DNA of 64,000 nt from Actinocorallia sp039871655 (lineage in GTDB: Bacteria; Actinomycetota; Actinomycetes; Streptosporangiales; Streptosporangiaceae): positions 186,001-250,000 of the forward strand of contig NZ_JBDPLZ010000006.1 in assembly GCF_039871655.1 (NCBI RefSeq), given 5' to 3'. The position numbers and the translations under genes are program-made. Shown piece by piece: positions 17,280 through 26,050 of the stretch. Within the stretch, counting starts at the first letter, position 1, and every line of letters starts with the position of its first letter. Below the pieces are notes generated by a model. The model was not told where the DNA came from. It ran no database searches and saw nothing but the letters and a program-made list of their open reading frames with translations.

Positions 17280-18623
17280 TTACCCGGCTGTTTTTCCGGG
17301 GCCCAGCTTCTCCACTATCAGCCGGTAGAGCTGACGGGGACGCCCCGGCTGAGGGGTGCGATTCGGCGGAAGAGGCCAGGCCAGGCCCTCTTCGACCAAA
17401 GTTCGCAACAACCGGCGAGCGGTCCGGGGTGTGACGCCCAACATACGTCCGGCGTTCTCCGCGTCCACGATCAGCGGGGCTCCCGTATCACCCTGATCAC
17501 CGAGTTTATCGGCCAATCGCGACAAAATCTCCAGACCCTTGGGCTTGGCCTGCTGGGCGCCGCCGCGCACCGGCTGTCGAGGGGCGGGGACCAGCGCCCT
17601 GCCGTCGCGGTCGAGCGCGAAGCCCTGCGCCCGCTGGGAGGTCTGCGAACGGGCCAGCGCGGCCCTGGCGTGGGTCTCGGCCTCCTGGGCGGTGCGGCCC
17701 ATGCCGATGCCCACCTCGACCACCAGCCCGAGCTCCTCGCGCGCCCGCTCGACGAACGGGGGCGTGCGGAAGCCCTCGGTGCCGGAGGAGACCGACCCGC
17801 GGGTCGCGGTGACGAGATAGCTGTGGTCGTCCAGCGGCCACACCGCGGCGTTCATCCGGTGCGCCTCCTGCAGCAGCATCCGGTGCAGCGCCAGCTTGAG
17901 CTCCTCCCGCCAGTAACGGGGGGTGGCCCGGCGCGGCGACTCGCGCAGCGTGGGCACGTCCACCAGCACCACGACGAGCTGGGACTCCTCCAGCCGGTTG
18001 TGGGCGCCCAGCAGCGCGGCGGTCTGCAGCGAGCTGCGGATGGCCGCGCCGGTCGGGCGGATCCGCAGGGTCGGCACGCCCGCCAGCTCCATGCGCTCGG
18101 CGGTGGCGTGCACGCAGGTGAGCGCGACGCTGGTCAGGCCGCGGCGCCACAGGCGCTCGTGGAAGGCGGCGAGCGTGCCGGGCCCGGCCACCTCCTCGCG
18201 CAGGTGCACCTGCTCGACGGGCAGGCCGACCTCGCCGAAGGCCTCCTCGACCTCACCGCGCCCCAGCACGTCGATGCTCACCTTGGAGGGGTCGAAGCGC
18301 TCGTCCAGCGAGGCCCGCAGCAGCGCACCCTGCAGGGCCGCTCCGTTGAGCGGCACGTACGTCGCCGGCATGGTGAGGACCCCGGCCTTGCGCGCGAAAT
18401 CATAGGGGACGGGGCTGGCGAACAGGCAGACGTCCACGCCCGAGCCCAGCCGCACGACCTTGTCCGCCGCCTCCTGCTCGTCCCGGTAGGCGGCCGCCAC
18501 GAGGCGGCTCGGCACCGGGGTGGGGCCGTGCCCCATCAGCATGACGCGCTCGACGAGATCATGCGGGCCGACGACGCCGATGGTCAGGTCCGGGGTCATC
18601 GAACCCGCCCGTGGTCCACTCAT
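17280..18623 (-). CDS. Sensor-like transcriptional regulator with C-terminal winged helix
   Basis: About 447 residues. The N-terminal 160 residues read like a ligand-sensing alpha/beta fold (LTIGVVGPHDLVERVML). A middle region (LVVVLVDVPTLRES to VGIGMGRTAQEAETHARAAL) resembles a degenerate GGDEF/cyclase-like fold without the signature. The C-terminal 60 residues form a helix-turn-helix (AGRMLGVTPRTARRLLRTLV). No membrane segment. ATG 18623 follows a purine-rich GGGGCGAGAG; a TTG at 18668 is possible. It precedes the kinase on the same strand but with about 95 bp gap. Ligand and targets unknown. Confidence 0.75.
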   Translation of the reverse strand: MSGPRAGSMTPDLTIGVVGPHDLVERVMLMGHGPTPVPSRLVAAAYRDEQEAADKVVRLGSGVDVCLFASPVPYDFARKAGVLTMPATYVPLNGAALQGALLRASLDERFDPSKVSIDVLGRGEVEEAFGEVGLPVEQVHLREEVAGPGTLAAFHERLWRRGLTSVALTCVHATAERMELAGVPTLRIRPTGAAIRSSLQTAALLGAHNRLEESQLVVVLVDVPTLRESPRRATPRYWREELKLALHRMLLQEAHRMNAAVWPLDDHSYLVTATRGSVSSGTEGFRTPPFVERAREELGLVVEVGIGMGRTAQEAETHARAALARSQTSQRAQGFALDRDGRALVPAPRQPVRGGAQQAKPKGLEILSRLADKLGDQGDTGAPLIVDAENAGRMLGVTPRTARRLLRTLVEEGLAWPLPPNRTPQPGRPRQLYRLIVEKLGPGKTAG

Positions 18624-18835
18624 GGCTCTCGCCCCTGCCTCTCGGCCGCCCACGTTGCCCTTGTTCAACTGGCCCGCTGACGCGGGTCGTCTCCATCCTC
18701 TTCGGGCGGATCACATATCCACCCGAAGATGTGACTCTCTGACGCGAAACCGAATCAAGAGTGCGGCGAAAAAGTAACCTAAGGACAGGGGTGGACAGAA
18801 ATTCCTTACCGAGAGGTCAGGTTCCGGTCAGCACA

Positions 18836-18880
18836 CACAGCCCATGAACTCGCACCTTAAAGGGCGGATCATGGGCTGTG
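18836..18880. other. Long inverted repeat downstream of murA
   Basis: Perfect 12-bp arms CACAGCCCATGA (18836-18847) and TCATGGGCTGTG (18869-18880) around a 21-base loop, between the regulator start and the murA stop. There is no T-run behind it for murA, so a Rho-independent terminator is not clear; an RNA-stability or protein-binding role is possible. Confidence 0.5.
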
Positions 18881-18933
18881 AAGGGCTTTCAGGGGTTTGT
18901 AGCCTGCCGGAAGGGTGACCGAATCCGGTCTCT

Positions 18934-20220
18934 TCAGACCGTTTCGCGGTGCACATCCGCGCCCAGCGCGGTGAGCCTCTCGGCGAAGTTCGAGTGGCCG
19001 CGGTCGATGTAGTAGGCCTGGCTGATCTCGGTCTCGCCCTCGGCGGCGAGCCCGGCCAGCACCAGCGCCGCGCCCGAGCGCAGGTCGTGCGCGATGGTCT
19101 TGGCCCCGCGCAGCGGTGTCGCGCCGTAGACCTTGGCCCGCTGGTTGCCGGCCACCTCGATGGAGGCGCCCATCTTGATCAGCTCTTCGGCGAGCTGGAA
19201 GCGGCTGTCGAAGATGCGCTCGTAGATGTAGGACTCGCCCACCGCCTGGGTGGCCAGCGCCATGATCGGCGACTGGAGGTCGGTGGCGAAGCCCGGGTAC
19301 TCGTCGGTGATGACATTGATCGGCCGCAGCGGACGCTCGCGCCGCACCTGCAGCACCGCGCCCTGCTGGCTGAACTCCACGCCCATCTGCTCGAGCTTGT
19401 CGACCGCGACGCCCAGGTGCTCCAGCTCCGCGCCGACCAGGCTGACCTCGCCGCCGGTGATGGCGCAGGCCATGACCAGCACGCCCGCGTCGATGCGGTC
19501 CGGCATCACGGTGTGCTCGACCGCGGTGAGCTCCTCCACGCCGGTGACCCGGATGAAACCGGTGCCGCCGCCCTCGATCTGCGCGCCCATGCGCTGCAGG
19601 AAGTCGATGTTGTCCAGGACCTCCGGCTCCAGCGCGCAGTTCTTGATCAGCGTGGTGCCGTTGGCCAGCGCGCCGGCCATGACGAGGTTCTCGGTGCCGG
19701 TGTGCGAGGGGGTGTCGCAGTACAGCGTGCCGGCCTGCAACTGGCCCACCTTGACGTGGATGTAGCCGCCGTCCGCGCTGTCGGTGTCGTGCTCGGTGAC
19801 CGTCGCGCCCATGCGCTTGAAGCCGTTGTAATGGAAGTCGAGGTTCCGGCTGCCCAGGTTGCAGCCGCCGACGCCCTCGATCACCGCCTCGCCGAGCCGG
19901 TGCAGCAGGGCGGGCACGAACAGGAAGGAGCCGCGGAAGCGCGCGGCGATGTCCGCGGGCAGCACCGGGCTGCTCAGCTCCGAGGCGTCGATCACCAGCG
20001 TGCGCTCGGCCTCGTGCAGATCCGCCTTGGCCCCGACGGCCTGGGCGAGCTCGACCGCCCGCCGCACGTCCTCGATGATCGGGATGTTGCGCAGGACCGT
20101 GCGTCCCTTGGACGCCATCAGCGCCGCACCGATCATGGGCAGCGCCGAGTTCTTGGCCCCCTGGATGAACACGGTGCCCTGCAACTGCTTGCCGCCGTTG
20201 ACACGGTAGGTAACGCTCAT
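18934..20220 (-). CDS. murA: UDP-N-acetylglucosamine 1-carboxyvinyltransferase
   Basis: A 428-residue EPSP-synthase-fold enzyme transferring enolpyruvate from PEP to UDP-GlcNAc, the first committed step of peptidoglycan synthesis. The substrate motif FIQGAKNSALPMIGAALM is present, and the active-site loop reads VIEGVGGCNLGSRNLD, keeping the catalytic Cys (C120). That loop differs from the common GGCAIGxRP form, as in the second actinobacterial MurA branch. ATG 20220 (MSVTYRVNGG) begins directly at the conserved fold; an upstream codon at 20247 is less likely. Cytosolic. Confidence 0.93.
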   Translation of the reverse strand: MSVTYRVNGGKQLQGTVFIQGAKNSALPMIGAALMASKGRTVLRNIPIIEDVRRAVELAQAVGAKADLHEAERTLVIDASELSSPVLPADIAARFRGSFLFVPALLHRLGEAVIEGVGGCNLGSRNLDFHYNGFKRMGATVTEHDTDSADGGYIHVKVGQLQAGTLYCDTPSHTGTENLVMAGALANGTTLIKNCALEPEVLDNIDFLQRMGAQIEGGGTGFIRVTGVEELTAVEHTVMPDRIDAGVLVMACAITGGEVSLVGAELEHLGVAVDKLEQMGVEFSQQGAVLQVRRERPLRPINVITDEYPGFATDLQSPIMALATQAVGESYIYERIFDSRFQLAEELIKMGASIEVAGNQRAKVYGATPLRGAKTIAHDLRSGAALVLAGLAAEGETEISQAYYIDRGHSNFAERLTALGADVHRETV

Positions 20221-20357
20221 CAGCCGGTGGTCCCTTCCCCTAGACACGCGCCGCCCAGTATCGCACCGGGCCTTGAATGCGCTGACCGTCCGAAATTCCC
20301 GGCCGCGCTCTCGACGTTCGATAGGACTACCCGACGACCGCCGAAGTTCACCGATTT

Positions 20358-21074
20358 TCAGGGGAGCACCCTGGCGGCCTGATCATAGGCGGCGGTGCCG
20401 AGTCGTTCGGCCTCCCGGCGCGTGGCCTTCGCCCCGTACACCGTGACGGTGCCCAGGTAGCCGCGCGCCTTGAAGATGACGAACCACATGGTCACCTTCG
20501 TGGAGCCGCTCATCGTGAGCAATCCCACGGTCCGCGAGCCCTCCCCGACGAAGCGCCGGTCGGGGGTGGCCTCCACCACCTGGTGGGTGGACCACCGGCC
20601 GCCGACCCGGGTCCGGAAGGTGCGGCACAGGGCCGGGACGCGGCGCCCTATCTCCTCGGTCGCGGTCAGCTCCGAGACCGCGACCAGCGTCTGGGTGATC
20701 GTCTGCCCGTCGGCGCGGGCGAAGGTGGTGAGGGCCGCCGGGGCCGAGGCGATCTCGCCGCCGGTGCCGAACGTCTGGGTGGCGCCCGCGCACTTGGGTT
20801 TGTCGAGGGTCACCTGACCCTGGAGCTGGGCGAAGTTGCGGACGGGCTTGAGCATCCCGTAGACGCCGGAATCCGGCTCCCCCGCCCTGACGTACCGGGG
20901 GATCTCCGGGAGCAGGGCCTGGCGCAGCTGGTCGGAGGTGTACGTCCTGGCCGCGGCCCGGGAGGGGAGGCCCGCCTCCTCCGCCGGGGCCCGGGAGCCG
21001 CGGGTGCTCTCGGAGCACCCGCTCAGCATGACGAGGACCGCCAGACCGGCGGGGAAGAGGCGCTCGATCCGCAT
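20358..21074 (-). CDS. Secreted lipoprotein of unknown function
   Basis: A 238-residue protein with a lipoprotein signal peptide: MRIERLFPAGLAVLVML then lipobox LSGC (Cys 20). The mature domain has Cys residues that could pair (KPKCAGATQTF, PALCRTFRTR) and alternating beta stretches (STKVTMWFVIFKARGYLGTV), similar to the small actinomycete lipoproteins that act as sensor or PknD-like domains, though I cannot name the family. Between murA and plsC on the same strand, so possibly co-expressed with envelope genes. Confidence 0.8.
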   Translation of the reverse strand: MRIERLFPAGLAVLVMLSGCSESTRGSRAPAEEAGLPSRAAARTYTSDQLRQALLPEIPRYVRAGEPDSGVYGMLKPVRNFAQLQGQVTLDKPKCAGATQTFGTGGEIASAPAALTTFARADGQTITQTLVAVSELTATEEIGRRVPALCRTFRTRVGGRWSTHQVVEATPDRRFVGEGSRTVGLLTMSGSTKVTMWFVIFKARGYLGTVTVYGAKATRREAERLGTAAYDQAARVLP

Positions 21075-21111
21075 GGGACCGACGATACTGCCGATCTCCC
21101 CGCCCTCTCCG

Positions 21112-21822
21112 TCACTTGCTCTTGTGGTCGTTGTACTCGGGCACGTACTCCTGCTCGGACAGCTTCTGGATGGCCTGGACGATCTCGTCGGTGATCGCCC
21201 TGCGGGCGCGTCCCGGAGGCTCGCCGGCGTACTGGCCGAACTCCAGGACCGGGCCGATCCGCACGGTCACCCCCCGGCCGATCTTGGGGAACCGGCTGCC
21301 GTACGGCTGGAGCTCCTGAGTCCCGATCAGGCCGACCGGCAGGACCGGCGCGCCGGTGGCCAGGACGACCCAGCCCGCGCCCGTCCGGCCCCGGTACAGC
21401 CGCCCGTCCATGGAACGGGTGCCCTCGGGGTAGATGCCGAAGACGGCGCCGCCGCTGACGATCTCGGCGGACTGCTCCAGGGAGCCCATCGCCGAGGCCC
21501 CGTTGCCGCGGGCCACCGGGATCATGCCGAGCGAGCTGAAGAACCAGCGGCTCATCCGGCCCCTGAAGCCCTTGGTCTCGAAGTACTCGGCCTTGGCCAG
21601 GAAGACCACCTTCAGGGGGAGCAGGGCGATCGGGATCACGTAACTGTCGATGAAGGACAGGTGGTTGCTGGCGACGATGAGCGGCCCGGAAGAGGGGATG
21701 TTCTCCTTCCCTTCCACACGAAGGCGGAACAACAGCCGGAAAAGAGGTGGAACCACCAACCTCATGAAGCGATAGAACAACAGGCTCTCCCCAGGCTCCT
21801 GACGACCCGATTTTTGCCCCAT
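21112..21822 (-). CDS. plsC: 1-acyl-sn-glycerol-3-phosphate acyltransferase (PlsC-like)
   Basis: A 236-residue membrane-associated acyltransferase that makes phosphatidate from lysophosphatidate. Box I is SNHLSFIDS (the NHxxxxD catalytic motif), box III is FGIYPEGTRS, and the later VLPVGLIGTQEL matches block IV. An amphipathic/hydrophobic N-terminus (FMRLVVPPLFRLLFRLRV) fits membrane attachment. The gene is 38 bp upstream of the lipoprotein gene on the same strand. Confidence 0.9.
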   Translation of the reverse strand: MGQKSGRQEPGESLLFYRFMRLVVPPLFRLLFRLRVEGKENIPSSGPLIVASNHLSFIDSYVIPIALLPLKVVFLAKAEYFETKGFRGRMSRWFFSSLGMIPVARGNGASAMGSLEQSAEIVSGGAVFGIYPEGTRSMDGRLYRGRTGAGWVVLATGAPVLPVGLIGTQELQPYGSRFPKIGRGVTVRIGPVLEFGQYAGEPPGRARRAITDEIVQAIQKLSEQEYVPEYNDHKSK

Positions 21823-22035
21823 ACCCTAGCGCCCTGCCGTTACCGCTCGGTGACTAGGTCGCTACCAGTCAGTAATACTTATCACCCGACCCCATGGAGC
21901 GGGCCACGAACTTGTCACGATCGATTAAGGACTCGATGTGACCTAGGAGACAGACTGATCGAAAAACGGCTATTGTTACTTCTATGTAACGCGCGGCAAC
22001 GCACAGAGACAGCCGTCTCACAGGGGGAGGTCCCC

Positions 22036-23703
22036 ATGGCACTGACCGATCGCCTCAGCGTCCCCGACCGACTGCGTCTGCCCCACCTGCCCGGGCTGCC
22101 CGGCCTCCCGACGCTTCCGGCCCTTCCCCGACCGCACTACCGGGTGTCCCACGTGAAGGACATCCCCGTCGTCATGCCGGACGGCGTGAAGCTCCTGACC
22201 GACAGGTACATCCCGGTGGGGGTGAAGAACCCGCCGACGATCCTCGTCCGCACCCCTTACGGGCGGCGCGGCGTCACAGGGGCGATCAACGGGTACCCGT
22301 TCGCCTACTTCGGCTACCAGATCGTCGTGCAGAGCGTGCGGGGGACGTTCGGCTCAGGCGGGGATTTCGACCCCCTCAACGAGCAGATCGACGGGCTCGC
22401 GACCGTCGAGTGGCTCAAGCGCCAGCCCTGGTTCGGCGGCGTCTTCGCCACCTACGGACCCAGCTATCTGGGGCACACGCAGTGGGCCGTCGCCGCCAAG
22501 TCCGGCCCCGAGCACAAGGCGATGGCGCTGTCGGTGACCGCCTCCCAGTTCCGCGACGCGATCTACATCGGCGGCTCCTTCGCCCTGGAGTCCACCCTCG
22601 GCTGGGTCTCGGTCACCTCCAAGATCGAGAACCCGCTGGAGCTGCTCCGGATGCGGCGGCGCACCGCCCGCGCCATCCGGGCCGGGCTGCCCCTGGAGGA
22701 GCTCGACGCCTTCACCACCGGCGGCAACGTGCCGTTCTTCCAGGAACTGCTCACCGGGCACGGACTGGCCGAGAACCCCTTCTGGGACGGCCGGGTCCAC
22801 ACCTCCGCGATCTGCGAGGACCTGCCCGCCGCGGCGATGGTCGGCGGCTGGTACGACGTCTTCCTGCCCTGGATGATCAAGGACTACCTGGCCATGCGGG
22901 AGTGCGGCCAGCAGCCCCAGCTCACCATCGGGCCCTGGTGGCACGCCGACCCCCGGCACGGCCTGGTGGCCGTCCGGGAGTCCCTGGGCTGGTTCCGGGC
23001 CCATCTGAAGGGCGACCAGAGGGGACTGCGGGAGAACCCCGTCCGGCTGTTCATCACCGGAGCCGGCGAATGGCGGGAGTTCGCCGAGTGGCCGGTGCCC
23101 GGCATGAAGATCCGCCGCTGGCACCTGCACCCCGGACACGGCTTCCGGCCCGACACGCCCGGCAGCTCCGCCCCCGAGCGGTACCGCTACGACCCGGCCG
23201 ACCCGACGCCCGCGTACGGCGGCCCGTCGCTGCTCGGGCTCAGCCGCCCCGTGGACCAGCGGCCCGCCGAACGCCGCCCGGACCTGCTGGTGTTCACGTC
23301 CGAGACGCTGAAGGACGACCTGGAGCTGATCGGGCCCGTCGGAGCCGAACTGTTCGTCCGCTCGTCCCGGACGCACACCGACTTCATCGTGCGGCTGTGC
23401 GACGTCTCCCCCGACGGGACGTCCAAGAACATCTGCGAGGGCGGGCTGCGGCTCGACGAGCACAACTCTCCCCCCGACGGCGAGGGGGTGCGCCGCGTCG
23501 ACCTCGAGCTGTGGCCGATCGGGCACCGCTTCAAGAAGGGGCACCGGCTGCGCGTCCACGTCAGCAGCGGCGCCTACCCCAAGATCGCCAGCAACCCGGG
23601 GACGGGCGAGCCGATCGGCTCGGCGCGCAAGGCCGTCGCGGCCGAGCAGGAGGTCTTCCACGACCCGTCGCGACCCTCGGCCCTCCTGCTTCCGGTGGTC
23701 TGA
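22036..23703 (+). CDS. CocE/NonD-family alpha/beta hydrolase (X-Pro dipeptidyl-peptidase S15 type)
   Basis: A 555-residue serine hydrolase. The N-terminal alpha/beta core has the nucleophile motif TYGPSYLGHTQW (S143), with likely Asp in WYDVFLPWM (D274) and His in IGPWWHADPRHG (H303). The C-terminal jelly-roll domain (LRVHVSSGAYPKIASNP) completes the CocE/X-Pro-dipeptidase layout. ATG 22036 follows GGGGGAGGTCCCC; longer in-frame extensions cover other genes antisense and are not credible. No signal peptide is seen. The substrate (esters or proline peptides) is undetermined. Confidence 0.92.
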   Translation: MALTDRLSVPDRLRLPHLPGLPGLPTLPALPRPHYRVSHVKDIPVVMPDGVKLLTDRYIPVGVKNPPTILVRTPYGRRGVTGAINGYPFAYFGYQIVVQSVRGTFGSGGDFDPLNEQIDGLATVEWLKRQPWFGGVFATYGPSYLGHTQWAVAAKSGPEHKAMALSVTASQFRDAIYIGGSFALESTLGWVSVTSKIENPLELLRMRRRTARAIRAGLPLEELDAFTTGGNVPFFQELLTGHGLAENPFWDGRVHTSAICEDLPAAAMVGGWYDVFLPWMIKDYLAMRECGQQPQLTIGPWWHADPRHGLVAVRESLGWFRAHLKGDQRGLRENPVRLFITGAGEWREFAEWPVPGMKIRRWHLHPGHGFRPDTPGSSAPERYRYDPADPTPAYGGPSLLGLSRPVDQRPAERRPDLLVFTSETLKDDLELIGPVGAELFVRSSRTHTDFIVRLCDVSPDGTSKNICEGGLRLDEHNSPPDGEGVRRVDLELWPIGHRFKKGHRLRVHVSSGAYPKIASNPGTGEPIGSARKAVAAEQEVFHDPSRPSALLLPVV

Positions 23704-23758
23704 AGTTCATCATCCGGAGTGACGACCGGTCCGATGGCCCCATGCGACCATCTGAAAC

Positions 23759-24130
23759 GTGAACATACTGATCAAAATCGTCATCACCGCGGTCTCCCTC
23801 GCCGCAGCCGCCTACTTCCTGGACGGCATCGACGTACCGGGCAACGACAACACCGAGCGCGCCCTCACCCTCATCGCCGTCGCCGTCATCTTCGGGATCG
23901 TCAACGCCCTGCTCAAGCCGATCATCAAGACGCTCGGCTGCGCCTTCTACGTGCTGACCCTCGGCCTCTTCGGCCTGGTCGTCAACGCGCTGCTGCTCAT
24001 GCTGACCGGCTGGATCGCCGAGCAGGCGGACCTGCCCTTCACCGTGGACGGGTTCTGGCCCGCCCTGTGGGGCGCGATCATCGTCGGCGTGGTCGGCTGG
24101 GTCCTCAGCCTCGTCCTCGACAACGACTGA
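23759..24130 (+). CDS. Small four-helix membrane protein (phage-holin-family PF04020 type)
   Basis: A 123-residue protein starting at GTG 23759. It has four hydrophobic segments (about 2-19, 36-54, 62-88, 98-118) and ends in LDND. This is the widespread bacterial family labelled phage holin family / mycobacterial membrane protein, for which no holin activity is established. It stands alone after the hydrolase gene and converges on the amidase gene. No other phage genes are around, so a lysis role is not supported. Confidence 0.8.
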   Translation: MNILIKIVITAVSLAAAAYFLDGIDVPGNDNTERALTLIAVAVIFGIVNALLKPIIKTLGCAFYVLTLGLFGLVVNALLLMLTGWIAEQADLPFTVDGFWPALWGAIIVGVVGWVLSLVLDND

Positions 24131-24152
24131 GGACCCTCCGGACGTCGAAGGC

Positions 24153-25118
24153 TCAGCGGGCGACGCGCAGCCTCGCCCCGGTGACGGTCACCGCACCGGA
24201 CCCCTGGTTGACCAGATCGACCCGATAGCTGCGGTCGCTGCTGAGCCACATCACCCCGGACAGGGTGTACTCGACCTTCGTGCCGTTGCCGATCTTGTCC
24301 TCGCCGAAGACGTCCTTGACCCGGGCGGCACCGGACTTCTCGTACTCGGCGAACGCCAGCTTCAGCTTCTCGCCCGCCCCCTGGCCGTCGACGACCGCGC
24401 CGAGCGTGACCAGGGCCCAGTCCTTGACCTTGGGCGTCCAGGCGGGACCGCTGCCGTGCATGTGCGACGGGTCGGCGTACTCGGCGTCCCACGGGACGGA
24501 GACGCGCTCGCCCGGAGCGATCGTCAGGGCGCCCTTGATGCCCAGGTTGAGCAGGATCTCCAGCACGTCCTCGGGCTCCGCCGGAGGCTTGTCCGGGACC
24601 GGCTCGGCACCGCCCTTCGGACGGGGAGCGCCCTGCTTCACCCACGCGTAGAGCCTCGCGCCGGGGCAGTCGGTGGAGTAGCCGTCGCGGTGGCCCTTGA
24701 TCTCCCTGCCGGCGCCGCCGTTGGCACGGACGTACTCGATGGCGTCGCGGATGCCGTGCAGCATGTCGTCCGTCGGGGTGACGAGCCCCTTGTTCCCCAC
24801 CATGCCGAGGACCGCGTAGTGGCCGGTGTTGAGGCCGGGGCCGTTGGCCGCGGGAAGACGGTGCAGGCCCCGCCCCTCGAAGACGTAGCGGTGCGGACAG
24901 ACGAGGAAGCTGTAGCCCACGTCGTTCCAGCCGTTGCCGTCCATGTGGCCGTTCTGGATCTGGCGGGCCATCGCCGCGCAGCGCCCGTGGTCGTCCTTCA
25001 GCCGGGGGTCGACGAAGCTCCCGGTGTAGTGGACCTTCACGCCGCGGGTCGAGGCCAGGTAGGAGGCCTGGCTGCGAGGCGAACGCGCACCCCACTGTCT
25101 GCGGGTCACGAGCTTCAC
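24153..25118 (-). CDS. N-acetylmuramoyl-L-alanine amidase, PGRP domain, without signal peptide
   Basis: A 321-residue protein. Residues 1-170 form a peptidoglycan-recognition/type 2 amidase domain: VTRRQWGARSP, VKVHYTGS (Zn His), NTGHYAVLGMVG (His) and GHRDGYSTDCPG (Zn Cys). A C-terminal beta-rich domain of about 130 residues is not recognised. GTG 25118 is preceded by AAGGGGATCTC, and upstream sequence to 25742 is antisense to MerR. The protein starts right at the catalytic fold and lacks any signal sequence, unlike most secreted relatives; export route or intracellular role is unclear. Confidence 0.87.
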   Translation of the reverse strand: MKLVTRRQWGARSPRSQASYLASTRGVKVHYTGSFVDPRLKDDHGRCAAMARQIQNGHMDGNGWNDVGYSFLVCPHRYVFEGRGLHRLPAANGPGLNTGHYAVLGMVGNKGLVTPTDDMLHGIRDAIEYVRANGGAGREIKGHRDGYSTDCPGARLYAWVKQGAPRPKGGAEPVPDKPPAEPEDVLEILLNLGIKGALTIAPGERVSVPWDAEYADPSHMHGSGPAWTPKVKDWALVTLGAVVDGQGAGEKLKLAFAEYEKSGAARVKDVFGEDKIGNGTKVEYTLSGVMWLSSDRSYRVDLVNQGSGAVTVTGARLRVAR

Positions 25119-25183
25119 GAGATCCCCTTCTCCGACTACAGGCCGTTCAAAGCGACCGTACTCGGGATCCGCGGATATCGCAG

Positions 25184-25954
25184 TCAATCGTGCGCCACGG
25201 CACCGTGCCTCTCTCCGAATTCTTCGCCTTCGAGGAGGAATTCCAGTTTGTCGCCCAGTTCCGCGCGGACCCGTTTCTCCATGGCGCGCGCCACGAACGG
25301 GTTCATCACCATCTGGACGAGCGGGCGCATACGGCGGACGACCTCCGCGACGCGGACCGCGTCCTTTCCGAGGATGTCCGCGTCCTTGATGACATGGTCG
25401 TTCACCAGGTCCACGAAACGGCCGGCGATGACCTCGCAGTCGCGGCGGATCTCGTCGGCGATGTCCAGGACCGCCTCCAGGGGGACGCCGTTGGCGACGA
25501 GCTCCGCGCCCACGTGCAGGAGGCGGGGGCTGGGGATGCGGTAGCGGTCGCCCTCCGGCTCGACCAGCCCGAGCTCGACGGCCCGGCCCAGGAGGGCGTC
25601 GATCCGCCCGGAGCCGCCGCCCGTGTCGAAGACCCCGACGAGCTCGTCGTAGGCGACCCAGGCGGGGATCTCGTCGGACCAGGGGTCGGTGAGGACCTGC
25701 TCGAGGCCGAGGACGTCGCCCACGTCCCGCCCGGCCTCCCACGCCTCGACGAGGTCGCCGATGTTGGCCAGGGTGTAGCCGCGCTCGAGCATCTGGCCGA
25801 TCAGGCGGAGACGGGCGAGGTGAGCATCGTCATAGATGCCGACCCGGCCCTGCAGCCTCGGCGACGGGAGGAGCCCTCTGTCCTGGTAGGAGCGGATGTT
25901 GCGCACGGTCGTCCCGGCGGTCTGCGCCAGCTCGTCGATCCGGTACTCGCGCAT
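25184..25954 (-). CDS. MerR-family transcriptional regulator
   Basis: A 256-residue MerR protein: N-terminal winged helix (RIDELAQTAGTTVRNIRSYQ, then GLLPSPRLQGRVGIYDD), the LRLIGQMLERGYTLANIGDLVEAW helix, and a 150-residue effector domain without metal-binding Cys motif. It is divergent from the cyclase gene 96 bp away, so it may control it. The effector is unknown. Confidence 0.92.
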   Translation of the reverse strand: MREYRIDELAQTAGTTVRNIRSYQDRGLLPSPRLQGRVGIYDDAHLARLRLIGQMLERGYTLANIGDLVEAWEAGRDVGDVLGLEQVLTDPWSDEIPAWVAYDELVGVFDTGGGSGRIDALLGRAVELGLVEPEGDRYRIPSPRLLHVGAELVANGVPLEAVLDIADEIRRDCEVIAGRFVDLVNDHVIKDADILGKDAVRVAEVVRRMRPLVQMVMNPFVARAMEKRVRAELGDKLEFLLEGEEFGERHGAVAHD

Positions 25955-26050
25955 CCACGCCTCCCCGCCGCTTGACCTGGTGACCCCGGCGTAAGAATCT
26001 TACGCCTGACAGGAATGAGACATTGACTGATGTAATGGTGGTGGCCGGAT

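Noticed and set aside
18949..20382. 477-codon open frame on the plus strand over murA
   Set aside because: Antisense of murA with His/Gln/Val-rich composition; murA motifs on the other strand are clear.
21975..21990. GTTAC-N6-GTAAC palindrome upstream of the CocE-type gene as operator
   Set aside because: Too short to stand out, and no regulator gene is adjacent.
20938..22035. Long in-frame extension upstream of the CocE-type hydrolase
   Set aside because: It runs antisense through the lipoprotein and plsC genes; the family start and a GGGGGAGG site fit ATG 22036.
22354..23661. 435-codon open frame on the minus strand inside the hydrolase gene
   Set aside because: Low-complexity translation and no family likeness; typical antisense shadow in high-GC DNA.
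23759..25118. Holin plus endolysin, i.e. prophage lysis cassette
   Set aside because: The genes converge instead of forming an operon, and no other phage gene is near.
25119..25742. N-terminal extension of the amidase frame
   Set aside because: It overlaps the MerR gene on the same strand in another frame; GTG 25118 has the ribosome-binding site and starts at the fold.
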